Below are positions 18,074 through 27,440 of a DNA stretch of 64,000 nucleotides, piece after piece. Made by a program: the position numbers and the translations under genes. The stretch comes from Micromonospora sp. NBC_01699 (GTDB lineage Bacteria > Actinomycetota > Actinomycetes > Mycobacteriales > Micromonosporaceae): the NCBI RefSeq assembly GCF_036250065.1, contig NZ_CP109199.1, positions 7,128,001 through 7,192,000 on the forward strand, written 5' to 3'. Every line of letters starts with the position of its first letter. Position 1 is the first letter of the stretch. The notes under the pieces are model-generated. The model made no database searches and was not told where the DNA came from. It saw only the letters and a program-made list of their open reading frames with translations.

Positions 18074-18580
18074 TCAGATCGGAGCGGCGCACGCCCAGTG
18101 GCGGAAGTCCCCGGTACGGCTCCAGACGGTCCGGGCGGCCCGTACGTTCCACGGCAGGTCCAGCGCGACACGTGACTCGACCCCGAGCGCGATCAGTTCC
18201 CGGTCGGAGAACTGGAAGAGACCCCACCGGCGCGATCCGTCCGGGGCACCCGTGATCCAGTACGGATCCAGCTGTGACAGACAGGTGGCAAGCTGTACGG
18301 CTCCCGCCGGATCCTCCGGGAACGCCTCCCGCAGGGTCCGCTGCCTCCGCCGCAGACGGTCAGCAGCGCGACAACCGGATCCTCACGGGGCAGGGTGGCC
18401 CGGCCGAGCATGGTGGCCAGCGTGCTGCGGGGTGACCAGAGACCGGCTGCGGCGGAGCGGGCGCTCGATCTCCCGGTAGGTCAGGCCAGACTGTTCCCGG
18501 ACCTCTCGCAGCAGCGCGACGTACTCACCGGCGGTGAGCACCGAGGCGACATCGGTCCGGTAGGGGTCGTTACCCGACAC
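18074..18580 (-). pseudogene. Broken HTH / lytic-transglycosylase-like gene
   Basis: Translating this stretch on the minus strand gives three blocks in alternating frames. Block one starts at the GTG at 18580 and encodes an HTH-like start (TAGEYVALLREVREQSGLTY). A frameshift near 18465-18475 moves the signal to a second frame with SPRSTLATMLGRATLPREDP and VVALLTVCGG. A second shift near 18330-18350 returns to the first frame, which then encodes LREAFPEDPAGAVQLATCL, DPYWITGAPDGSRRWGLFQF and a C-terminus ending RHWACAAPI before a TGA at 18074. Together these resemble a small actinobacterial protein with an HTH domain and a transglycosylase-like tail. It is inactive as one polypeptide unless the sequence contains errors. 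Confidence 0.7.
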
Positions 18581-18664
18581 ATGTTCCCGGCGGGGCGCGG
18601 GGCGGCCCGACCGGGTGCCGGGCTGTGGTGCTGATGGGTCCAAGCACCGGCCACGAGGGGTGAT

Positions 18665-18698
18665 TGGTTCCGACGGCTGACCGCAGGTGCCGGAACCA
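18665..18698 (-). terminator. Possible hairpin terminator of the methyltransferase gene
   Basis: TGGTTCCG (18665-18672) pairs with CGGAACCA (18691-18698) across an 18-base loop. It starts 19 bases beyond the methyltransferase stop on the minus strand. Confidence 0.4.
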
Positions 18699-18716
18699 TT
18701 CCCCCGGCCCCTACGG

Positions 18717-19544
18717 TCAGCCGCGCCAGAGGAACAGCTCGGTGTCGGGCACCCGCTCGGCGAAGATTCCGTGGTCGGCCGACCGGTGCAGCAGGCCGCG
18801 CAGATCGTCCTCGAACCGACCCCGGCGCTCACCGAACAGGTGCGGCGCCGAGAACGACAGTGAGTAGACCGTGGCCACCACGTCGTCGACCGTACGCTCC
18901 AGGACGGCTCCGGCCGGCACCCGCAACCGCTGCGGGGCGGCAAAGCCCGCTCGGCTCAGCACGTCCGCCTCGTCGCCCGGTGTCCCATGCCGCAGCACAC
19001 CCTTACCGGCTCGGCGTACCGGCCCCAGGTAGTCGCTGACCAGTTCCGCGATGGCGGCGTACGGCGGCACCGGGAACGGAAGGTCGCTGGTCGGCACCGG
19101 CTCCTTGGCGTCGCTCATCTGGACGAAGGCGCCACCCGGTTGCAGCATGCCGCGGATCGTCGCGGCCACCCGGTCGCGCTCCATCCAGTGGAAGGACTGC
19201 GCGAACAACGCCAGCCGGAAGGTGCCGAGTCCGGCGGGCAGGTCCTCGGCGCGGGCGCGTACCCAGCTGACGTTGCCGATGCCGTCGCGCTCGGCACGCC
19301 GCCGGGCCTCGGTGAGCATGTCGGTGTCCGGGTCGATTCCCACGGCCTGCTCGAACGAGCCGGCCAGCGGCAGGGTGGCGGTGCCGGGCCCGCAGCCGAC
19401 ATCTAGCAGGCGACCGGTGCCGTCGAGCGCCAGCGCATCGGTCAGCGCATCGACAAACCCGGGAGCGTACGGCAGCCGGCCCGCCTCGTAGTAGGGCGCG
19501 CTGCCCCGGAACAGGGACTCGTCCCACTCCCAGCCAACGGGCAT
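18717..19544 (-). CDS. Class I SAM-dependent methyltransferase
   Basis: 275 residues. The SAM-binding motif LLDVGCGPGTATLPLA is near residue 48, motif II acidic residue lies in GIDPDTDMLTEARRRA, and FAQSFHWM follows motif III, typical of the methyltransferase-11/25 group. The ATG at 19544 was chosen because GAGGAG lies about 9 bases upstream; the open frame continues 22 codons further. It lies 46 bases after the XRE regulator gene and may be cotranscribed with it. The substrate is unknown. Confidence 0.87.
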   Translation of the reverse strand: MPVGWEWDESLFRGSAPYYEAGRLPYAPGFVDALTDALALDGTGRLLDVGCGPGTATLPLAGSFEQAVGIDPDTDMLTEARRRAERDGIGNVSWVRARAEDLPAGLGTFRLALFAQSFHWMERDRVAATIRGMLQPGGAFVQMSDAKEPVPTSDLPFPVPPYAAIAELVSDYLGPVRRAGKGVLRHGTPGDEADVLSRAGFAAPQRLRVPAGAVLERTVDDVVATVYSLSFSAPHLFGERRGRFEDDLRGLLHRSADHGIFAERVPDTELFLWRG

Positions 19545-19590
19545 CCGGGACTCCTCAGACGGTGAACTGGAACTCGACCAATCGACGCAA

Positions 19591-20778
19591 TCATGCCGGC
19601 TGGTGCCCACCTCGCACCATGTCGAGCACTTCGCGGAAGTCGGCGGCCTCGGTCTCCCCGGGGTAGCGCCTGCTCAGCTCGCCGTCGAGTTCCCCGGCGA
19701 CCATCAGGAGGGACGGCAGGGACTTCCTCGTCCCGCCCAGAGCGCCGATCCCGGTCGCGACCGCCTGCTCCAGCTCCCCGTCCCGGGCCGCCACGGCCGC
19801 GAGCGTCAGCCGGGCCTCGGCCATTCGCATGGGCGGGCGTTCCCCATCGGGTCCGGTGCCGAGTTCGAGCACCGTTTGCGCATGGTGTGCCGCGCGCTCG
19901 TCGTCGCGGGCGAGGCGGTAGGCGTCCATCGCGTAGAAGTCCCACTTGTCTGGGTCAACCACGAAGTGGTGATCCGTGCGGCTCGGGTACGGCATGTCGG
20001 CCAGGCGCTCCCGGCCCCATTCGAGGATGTCGCGAACGGCTCCGGTGTCCCGGAGCCGGGCGTACGCCTTTGCCTTTTGTCCGGCGAGTTGGACGGCTGC
20101 GGACCCGTTTGGCGCGGCGGCCTGGCCGGTCTCGGCCGCATCGAGCACATCCCGGTACCGGGACTGGGTGAGCGCGAACCACGCGGCCATCTCATACGCC
20201 CAGCCGACGATCTCCGGGTTTCCGCCTTCCCTGCCCAGCTCCAGCGCGCCCAGCCGGGTCGCTTCCGCACCGACCCGCATCCCCATGTCGTATTCGAGGC
20301 AGGCGGTGAGCAGGGTCAGCCAGCCCGCCGCCGTGAGAAGTTCCTTGTGTGTGGCCAGCCCAACGGGTTGGTGGAGGAGCCTTGTCACCTCCCCCAGCCA
20401 GCCATGCGCTTTCCTCCGCAAGGTGGCTGCCTCGCGGACGGGGTACTCACAGCACAGCTCGAATGCGGCGGCCTGGATGGACTCGGCGGTCCCGGGCGTG
20501 ACGGCACCCGCTCGCATCCGCTGCAACAGCTCGACGGTCTGCCACGGGCGGGATTGATCGAGGTCCCATCGCCTCGACTGTGCCTCAGCCACGATCTGGG
20601 CCAGCTCACCGCCGGTGCCGAGCGCCTGGTCGAGAGCACGCGCGAGATCCGCGTTCGGGGGCCTCTTCCCGCGTTCGACACGGGAGAGGTGACCGGGGTC
20701 GAGGTGAGCGAGCCGGGCGACTTCGCGCAAGGCCAGCTCGCCACGGAGCCGCCGCACCGCCTGTCCGAACGTCTCCAT
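19591..20778 (-). CDS. XRE-family transcriptional regulator with TPR-like C-terminus
   Basis: 395 residues. An N-terminal HTH_XRE domain (LALREVARLAHLDPGHLSRV, residues about 15-35) is followed by some 300 residues of helical repeats resembling TPR units (AYEMAAWFALTQSRYRDVLD, AEARLTLAAVAARDGELEQA). This architecture is common in streptomycete and Micromonospora regulators that sense peptides or protein partners. The ATG at 20778 has GGGGAG 7 bases upstream. It is divergent from a two-gene set of small ORFs, a usual layout for such regulators and their partner genes. Confidence 0.86.
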   Translation of the reverse strand: METFGQAVRRLRGELALREVARLAHLDPGHLSRVERGKRPPNADLARALDQALGTGGELAQIVAEAQSRRWDLDQSRPWQTVELLQRMRAGAVTPGTAESIQAAAFELCCEYPVREAATLRRKAHGWLGEVTRLLHQPVGLATHKELLTAAGWLTLLTACLEYDMGMRVGAEATRLGALELGREGGNPEIVGWAYEMAAWFALTQSRYRDVLDAAETGQAAAPNGSAAVQLAGQKAKAYARLRDTGAVRDILEWGRERLADMPYPSRTDHHFVVDPDKWDFYAMDAYRLARDDERAAHHAQTVLELGTGPDGERPPMRMAEARLTLAAVAARDGELEQAVATGIGALGGTRKSLPSLLMVAGELDGELSRRYPGETEAADFREVLDMVRGGHQPA

Positions 20779-20955
20779 CGCCCGCTCCCCGAACGTGGGC
20801 CTCCCCAGCGCCGCGCGTTGCCAGCTCTGGCAACGGCGTGGTGGCAACGTGGCGCCCCTGCTGCTTCCCGTGCGTAAGCGCGAGGCTACACCTGGAGACA
20901 GCGACTCAACTCTTAGGCATCAACCGCTGTCCCGATGATCGAGGGAGGCGGAACC

Positions 20956-21201
20956 GTGATACGACACCAGCGGCGGAGCTGGCTACTGACCGGGTGGTCC
21001 AAGCGGCACCGACAGACGGCGCTCGATGCTGCGGCGGCTCAGAAGACCGAACAGAAGGGTGACCCGGCAACGGAGGCTACCGAGCTGTTACGGGTGGTGC
21101 CCGTCGCGAACAATCCGGCGGATGCGCTCGCGGAGCAGACGGTGGTCCCCGTGCTGGCCCGATTCGATCCAACCAGTTCGAACGGGAGGCCGAACTCGTG
21201 A
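20956..21201 (+). CDS. Small hypothetical protein divergent from the XRE regulator
   Basis: 81 residues from a GTG at 20956, with GGGAGG 7 bases upstream; this is a better start than the ATG seven codons earlier. The N-terminus is basic (VIRHQRRSWLLTGWSKRHRQ) and the rest is Ala/Thr-rich with no motif I recognise. It overlaps the next small ORF by GTGA, so the two are probably translated together. Confidence 0.5.
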   Translation: MIRHQRRSWLLTGWSKRHRQTALDAAAAQKTEQKGDPATEATELLRVVPVANNPADALAEQTVVPVLARFDPTSSNGRPNS

Positions 21202-21389
21202 CGATCCTTGCGGTGGGTCCGCATGAACTACCTCGTAGCGAACTGGTCGAGGTGTGGTTCGACTCCGGTAGCGGCTCGGTGGGACAGCGGGCCATGGTTG
21301 CCGCGAAGCGGCTGACTCTCTCCGATCGCGACCGGGGGCAGGGTGTGACAGCGCTGTACGAGTGCGAGTCGGACGACTGCCGAGGCTGA
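21198..21389 (+). CDS. Very small hypothetical protein
   Basis: 63 residues starting at a GTG that overlaps the stop of the previous small ORF. It is acidic near both ends, contains EVWFDSGSGSVGQRAMVAAK, and ends ALYECESDDCRG with two cysteines. No family is recognised. The coupling to the preceding ORF and the nearby divergent regulator are the only support for coding. Confidence 0.4.
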   Translation: MTILAVGPHELPRSELVEVWFDSGSGSVGQRAMVAAKRLTLSDRDRGQGVTALYECESDDCRG

Positions 21390-21777
21390 CCCGAACAGCT
21401 CCCGGCACGACCGAACCTCGGCGACACGCCGGGGCTCTGTCGTGTTCGGCGTCAGGTGGCCGAAACGGGTTCGGGCCGATGGCGGCCCATCGTGGACCGG
21501 CTCTCCTGGCCAGCCAGGCGAGTTCATCACACTGACGCTCGGGGCATGGCCAACAGGCAGCAGATCTAGGGACTGACGAAGGGGCAATTTGTGCGTCCAT
21601 CCCGCCAGCGGCGATGCTCGGCGCTCGTCGGAGGGCCCGTCCGCTTGCCGAGAACGCGACTGCTTCGCCGTGCCCAGACGTTGAACCTGGACTCGACCGG
21701 ATTCCGTCGCCGTGCAACACCGGGATGGTCGAGCTCAGCGGGCCGGAGCCGTGACTACCGAATGCTACCGTGACGGC
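21390..21777. other. 388-bp intergenic stretch, nothing recognised apart from a promoter box
   Basis: No convincing gene, RNA or long repeat. Only the TACCGT box next to the following gene stands out. Open frames on the minus strand here lack ribosome binding sites and family signatures. Confidence 0.5.
21766..21771 (+). promoter_or_regulatory. -10 box of a leaderless promoter for the second Uma2 gene
   Basis: TACCGT ends 6 bases before the ATG at 21778; no ribosome binding site is present. Confidence 0.55.
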
Positions 21778-22359
21778 ATGACTGCGGTGCCCGAGTGGAT
21801 GCGGCCGCCTCGCCCCGAGGGGTGGTACGCCGACGATCTTGACAAACTCGCCGAAGCACCCCGTCATACCGAACTGATCGATGGAGCCCTCGTCTTCATG
21901 ATGTCTCCCCAGCGGGTCTGGCACGCACGGGTGGTGACCGCGCTGGTGAACAGCATCACTGACCAGGCACCGCCAGGCGTCGAGGTCGACCGGGAGATCA
22001 CGATCCGACTCGACAGATGGAATCGTCCCGAGCCCGACCTCTTGGCCGCAGCAGCATCCTACGATCCGTCCCGAACGTTCTACACGCCTGAGGAGACTCT
22101 TCTGGTCGTGGAGGTGGTCTCCCCCGAGTCAGCCCACCGCGATCGTACGGTCAAGCTGCGCAAATACGCGGAAGCCGGCATCGCCAACTACTGGCGCATC
22201 GAGGAGGAGGATGGATCACCTGTGGTCCACGCCTATGAACTCGACGTGCCCACCCGGTCGTATGTGCCGACCGCAATTCATCGAAGCGAGCTGCGCACCA
22301 CGACACCGTTCACGATCACCCTCGATCTGAATGGGCTGGCGCCCGGACGCAAGGGCTGA
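21778..22359 (+). CDS. Uma2-family (DUF820) endonuclease-fold protein
   Basis: 193 residues. The active-site pattern of the family is clear: RPEPDLLAAAAS, then LLVVEVVSPESAHRDRTVKL with its acidic residue and lysine, then KYAEAGIANYWRIEEED. It diverges from the first Uma2 protein at 7687 except in these motifs, so the two are not a recent duplication. The C-terminus has a charged strand-rich tail. The ATG at 21778 was chosen because it begins a normal family N-terminus and follows a leaderless-type box. Confidence 0.87.
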   Translation: MTAVPEWMRPPRPEGWYADDLDKLAEAPRHTELIDGALVFMMSPQRVWHARVVTALVNSITDQAPPGVEVDREITIRLDRWNRPEPDLLAAAASYDPSRTFYTPEETLLVVEVVSPESAHRDRTVKLRKYAEAGIANYWRIEEEDGSPVVHAYELDVPTRSYVPTAIHRSELRTTTPFTITLDLNGLAPGRKG

Positions 22360-22399
22360 GCCGGGCGCCGACTCCGTCAGAGGTTGAACCGGAACGTCA

Positions 22400-23485
<1,086 letters not shown>

Positions 23486-23591
23486 GACAGACCAGCATAC
23501 GCAAGGGCCCCGGTACCCCCGCCGGGACGGCTGCACGGTGACGTCCGAATCCCGCTAGCACGGGGTCGGATCACGGGGCACGATCGGTGAC

Positions 23592-25085
23592 ATGGAGTTG
23601 GACTTCGAGCGGTGCTACCGGGCGGTCGACAGCCGTGACCAGCGGTTCGACGGCTGGTTCTATACCGGCGTACGGACCACCGGCATCTACTGCCGGCCGT
23701 CCTGCCCAGCTGTCACGCCCAAGCGGGAGAACGTCGACTTCTTCCCGTCGGCCGCCGCCGCACAGCGGACCGGGCTGCGGGCCTGCCGCCGGTGCCGGCC
23801 GGACGCGGCACCCGGCTCACCCGACTGGGACGTGCGGGCCGACGTGGTCGGCCGGGCGATGCGACTGATCGCCGACGGGGTGGTCGACCGGGACGGCGTA
23901 CCGGGGCTGGCCGCCCGGCTCGGCTACACCGAACGTCACCTGCACCGGATGCTCACCGCCCAGGTCGGCGCCGGGCCGCTGGCCCTGGCCCGCGCCCAAC
24001 GCGCGCAGACCGCCCGGATCCTGATCGAGACCACCGACCTCGGCCTGGCCGAGATCGCGTTCGCCGCCGGTTTCGGCAGCGTACGGCAGTTCAACGACAC
24101 GATCCGGGAGGTGTACGCCGCCGTCCCGTCGCAGCTTCGGGCGACCGCCCGGCATCGGCCGTCCGGTACCGGGGCGGGCACGGTCTCGCTGCGGCTGGCG
24201 TACCGGGCGCCGTTGCATGTCGACGCGCTGCTCGACTTCTTCGCCCTGCGGGCCCTGCCGGGGGTGGAACGGGTCGGCGACGGGTCGTACGCCCGTGCGC
24301 TGCGGCTCCCGCACGGCCCGGCCGAGGCGACCCTGACCCCACAGCCGGGGTACGTGGCGGCGACCCTGCGCCTTGCCGACGTACGCGATCTGGCGCCCGC
24401 GGTGGCCCGCTGCCGCCGGCTGCTCGACCTGGACGCCGACCCGGAGGCGGTGGACGGCACCCTGGCCGCCGACCCCGCGCTCACCGCCTCGGTCGCGAAG
24501 GAACCCGGCGTACGGGTACCGCGTGCCGTCGACGGTTTCGAGATGGCCGTCCGGGCGATCGTCGGCCAGCAGGTCTCCGTCGCCGGTGCCCGAACCGTGC
24601 TCGGCCGGCTGATCGGCGCCACTCCGACCGAGCGGGAGCCCACCGAGCCCGTCCGGCCAGCCGAACCCGCCGAACCGGACAGCGGCACCGGCGGCGGCGA
24701 ACCGGGTCTGCGGGCGTTTCCGTCGGCGGCGGACCTGCTCGCCCTGCCGGACTCCGCGTACGGCATGCCGGCCGCCCGTCGGGAGACGATCCGTACGGTG
24801 GCCCGAGCGGTCGCCGACGGCACCCTCGACCTCGATCCGGGGGCGGACCGGGAGCAGCTCACCGCCCAACTGACCGACCTGCCCGGCATCGGCCCGTGGA
24901 CCGCCGCGTACGTCCTGCTGCGCGCGGTCGGCGACCCGGACGTGTTCCTCCCCACCGACCTCGGCGTACGGCACGGCGCGACCGCGCTCGGCCTGCCCGA
25001 CACACCATCGACCCTCGCCGAGTACGCCACCCGGTGGCGTCCCTGGCGCTCCTACGCCACTATCCGACTCTGGAGAGCAGCATGA
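23592..25085 (+). CDS. Ada/AraC-AlkA fusion: alkylation sensor and 3-methyladenine DNA glycosylase
   Basis: 497-residue, three-part repair protein. The N-terminal Ada domain has zinc/methyl-acceptor cysteines at 34, 38, 65 and 68 (GIYCRPSCP and ACRRC). An AraC-type HTH follows at about 80-185 (YTERHLHRMLTAQVGAGPLA; LAEIAFAAGFGSVRQFND). The C-terminal AlkA glycosylase has the helix-hairpin-helix LPGIGPWTAAYVLLRA and the catalytic Asp in LPTDLGV. It should sense methyl-phosphotriesters, switch on the adaptive response, and excise N3-methylated purines. A Pro/Glu-rich linker (about 340-375) interrupts the glycosylase domain. Its stop overlaps the ogt start by ATGA. Confidence 0.93.
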   Translation: MELDFERCYRAVDSRDQRFDGWFYTGVRTTGIYCRPSCPAVTPKRENVDFFPSAAAAQRTGLRACRRCRPDAAPGSPDWDVRADVVGRAMRLIADGVVDRDGVPGLAARLGYTERHLHRMLTAQVGAGPLALARAQRAQTARILIETTDLGLAEIAFAAGFGSVRQFNDTIREVYAAVPSQLRATARHRPSGTGAGTVSLRLAYRAPLHVDALLDFFALRALPGVERVGDGSYARALRLPHGPAEATLTPQPGYVAATLRLADVRDLAPAVARCRRLLDLDADPEAVDGTLAADPALTASVAKEPGVRVPRAVDGFEMAVRAIVGQQVSVAGARTVLGRLIGATPTEREPTEPVRPAEPAEPDSGTGGGEPGLRAFPSAADLLALPDSAYGMPAARRETIRTVARAVADGTLDLDPGADREQLTAQLTDLPGIGPWTAAYVLLRAVGDPDVFLPTDLGVRHGATALGLPDTPSTLAEYATRWRPWRSYATIRLWRAA

Positions 25086-25594
25086 ACGAGCTGAACAGCA
25101 GCACCCTGGCCACCCCGACCGGTCCACTGACCATCCTCACCGGCCCCGACGGGCGGGTACGCGCGGCCGGTTTCACCGCCGACATCGAGCCGCTGCTGGC
25201 GGTCGTACACCCGAGTTTGCGCGCCCCGGTCCGGCCCCGCGCCGACCTCGGGGCGGTGACCGTCGCGGTCCGCTCCTATCTGGACGGTGAGCTGACGGCG
25301 ATCGACGAGGTGCCGGTGGAGCAGTACACCGGCGGGGAGTTCATGACCCACGCCTGGCAGACCCTGCGCGAGGTCAAGCCGGGTGAGCCGGTGACGTACA
25401 CCGGGTTTGCCGAACTGGCCGGCCGACCACGGGCGGTTCGCGCGGCCGCGGCGGCCTGCGCCCGCAACGCCGCCGCGCTCTTCGTCCCGTGCCACCGGGT
25501 GCTGCGCACCGACGGCGGCCTGGGCGGGTTCCGCTGGGGGTTGGAGGTGAAGAAGTGGCTGCTCGGTCATGAGCGGCAGTTGACGAAAAGCTGA
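25082..25594 (+). CDS. ogt: Methylated-DNA--protein-cysteine S-methyltransferase
   Basis: 170-residue suicide repair protein that removes the methyl group from O6-methylguanine. The acceptor motif PCHRV is intact (Cys 137), preceded by the HTH with the arginine finger (RPRAVRAAAAACARNA). The start overlaps the end of the Ada-AlkA gene, so the two repair activities are made together and probably induced together. Confidence 0.95.
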   Translation: MNELNSSTLATPTGPLTILTGPDGRVRAAGFTADIEPLLAVVHPSLRAPVRPRADLGAVTVAVRSYLDGELTAIDEVPVEQYTGGEFMTHAWQTLREVKPGEPVTYTGFAELAGRPRAVRAAAAACARNAAALFVPCHRVLRTDGGLGGFRWGLEVKKWLLGHERQLTKS

Positions 25595-25619
25595 CTCCCA
25601 CCAAATCGGCAGTTACCGA

Positions 25620-25625
25620 TACCGT
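25620..25625 (+). promoter_or_regulatory. -10 box of a leaderless promoter for the ABC exporter operon
   Basis: TACCGT ends 6 bases before the GTG at 25632, with no ribosome binding site between. Confidence 0.55.
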
Positions 25626-25631
25626 TCAGTA

Positions 25632-27440
25632 GTGCCTCCGGACAGTGATCGTGGCTCCACTTCCCGAGCGGGCACCAGTCCGCACTTCCCGCGCAACCTG
25701 TGGCGCCTGCGCCGCTACGTCCGCCCGTACGCCGGACAGCTCGGCTGGCTGCTGATCGCCGCGTTCGCGGCCACCGGGGCCAGCCTCGCCGTACCGCTGG
25801 TCATCCGGGAGGTGGTCGACGGCCCGATCGCGCGGCAGGACCCCGCCGGCCTGTTCCGGCTCGGCGCCCTGGCCCTGCTGTTCGGCCTGGCCGAGGCCGT
25901 GCTGATCTTCGTACGGCGCTGGGTGCAGTCGTCCACGGCGCTCGGCATCGAGTCCGCCATCCGCAACGACATCTATGCCCACCTGCAACAACTCCAGGTG
26001 GGCTTCCACGACCGCTGGCAGTCCGGCCAACTGCTCTCCCGGGTCACCACCGACCTCTCGGTGATCCGGCGGTTCCTCTCCTTCGGGCTGCTCTTCCTGA
26101 TCGTCAACACCGGCACCTACCTCGCCGTGGTGGTGCTCCTGATCCACCTGCACTGGCCGCTCGGGCTGCTGGTCGCGGCGAGTGCGGTGCCGCTGTTCCT
26201 GATCAGTCGCCGGTTCACCCGCTCCTACCTGGCCGCCTCCCGGCAACTACAGGACGAGCAGGGCGACCTGGCCACCCTGGTCGAGGAGTCGACCCAGGGG
26301 CTGCGCACGATCAAGTCGTTCGGGCGGCGGCCGGAGATGGCGCACCGGTTCGCCGTACGGGCGCAGCAGTTGCACGACACCGCCACCGGCAAGGGCCGGC
26401 TGCTCGCCCGTACGTCGGCGGAGTTCGACCTGGTGCCGAACCTGACCCTGGCGGTGGTGCTGGTCGCCGGGGCGGTCGCGGTGGCCCGGGACGCGCTGAC
26501 CATCGGCGAGCTGGTCGCCTTCGTCACGCTGCAACTGATGCTGATCTGGCCGATCGAGTCACTCGGCTGGATCATCGCGAACGGGCAGGAGGCGATCACC
26601 GCCGCCGACCGGATCCACGAGGTGCTCGACACCGCCCCGACGATCGTGGACCGCCCACACGCGGTCGCCTTGCACCCGCCGATGGTCCGTGGCCGGCTCC
26701 GGTTCGAAGGAGTCGGCTTCGGCTACCCCGGGGTGACCCGCCCGGTGCTGCGCGACGTCACCCTGGAGGTGGAGCCGGGCGAGACGATGGCGATCGTCGG
26801 CGCCACCGGATCCGGCAAGACCACCCTGCTGTCCCTGGTGCCCCGGCTCTACGACGTCACCGCCGGCCGGGTCACCCTGGATGGACGGGACATCCGGGAC
26901 GTTCGGCTCACCAGCCTGCGTCGGGTCGTCGGGGTGGCGTTCGAGGAACCGACGCTGTTCTCCATGTCGGTCCGGGAGAACCTCACCCTGGGCCGGCCCG
27001 ACGCCACCGACGACGAGGTCCGCGACGCGCTCGCGGTGGCCCAGGCCGATTTTGTGTACGACCTGCCGTGGGGACTGGCCACCAGGGTCGGCGAACAGGG
27101 GCTCTCCCTCTCCGGCGGGCAGCGGCAGCGACTCGCCCTGGCCCGCGCCGTACTCGGCCGACCGGGGGTGCTGGTGCTCGACGATCCGCTGTCCGCGCTC
27201 GACGTACACACCGAGGCACTGGTGGAGGCGGCCCTGTCGCGGGTACTGCGGAACACCACCGCACTGCTGGTGGTGCACCGGCCGTCGACCGTGGCGTTGG
27301 CCGACCGGGTGGCGTTGCTCGCCGACGGCCGGATCACCGCCGTCGGCACCCACTCGGAATTGCTCGCCACCGTGCCGGACTACCGGGCGGTCCTCTCCGC
27401 CGCCGGGGAGCCCGACGACTCCGGCCTGGTCCACTCGTGA
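25632..27440 (+). CDS. ABC exporter half-transporter with degenerate catalytic site
   Basis: 602 residues: six N-terminal membrane helices (first FAATGASLAVPLVIREVVDG region) fused to a nucleotide-binding domain. Walker A is GATGSGKTT, the signature LSGGQRQR is canonical, and the H-loop (VVHRPST) is present. Walker B reads LVLDDPLSALD, with Asp where the catalytic Glu should be. This matches the degenerate subunit of heterodimeric exporters such as TM287/288 and TmrAB. The partner is the next gene, joined by a GTGA overlap. Substrate is unknown; relatives export drugs or lipids. Confidence 0.92.
   Translation: MPPDSDRGSTSRAGTSPHFPRNLWRLRRYVRPYAGQLGWLLIAAFAATGASLAVPLVIREVVDGPIARQDPAGLFRLGALALLFGLAEAVLIFVRRWVQSSTALGIESAIRNDIYAHLQQLQVGFHDRWQSGQLLSRVTTDLSVIRRFLSFGLLFLIVNTGTYLAVVVLLIHLHWPLGLLVAASAVPLFLISRRFTRSYLAASRQLQDEQGDLATLVEESTQGLRTIKSFGRRPEMAHRFAVRAQQLHDTATGKGRLLARTSAEFDLVPNLTLAVVLVAGAVAVARDALTIGELVAFVTLQLMLIWPIESLGWIIANGQEAITAADRIHEVLDTAPTIVDRPHAVALHPPMVRGRLRFEGVGFGYPGVTRPVLRDVTLEVEPGETMAIVGATGSGKTTLLSLVPRLYDVTAGRVTLDGRDIRDVRLTSLRRVVGVAFEEPTLFSMSVRENLTLGRPDATDDEVRDALAVAQADFVYDLPWGLATRVGEQGLSLSGGQRQRLALARAVLGRPGVLVLDDPLSALDVHTEALVEAALSRVLRNTTALLVVHRPSTVALADRVALLADGRITAVGTHSELLATVPDYRAVLSAAGEPDDSGLVHS

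Noticed and set aside
7687-22359. Two Uma2 genes as parts of mobile elements
   Set aside because: Neither is flanked by inverted repeats or a second transposase-like gene, and the two proteins are too different to be recent copies.
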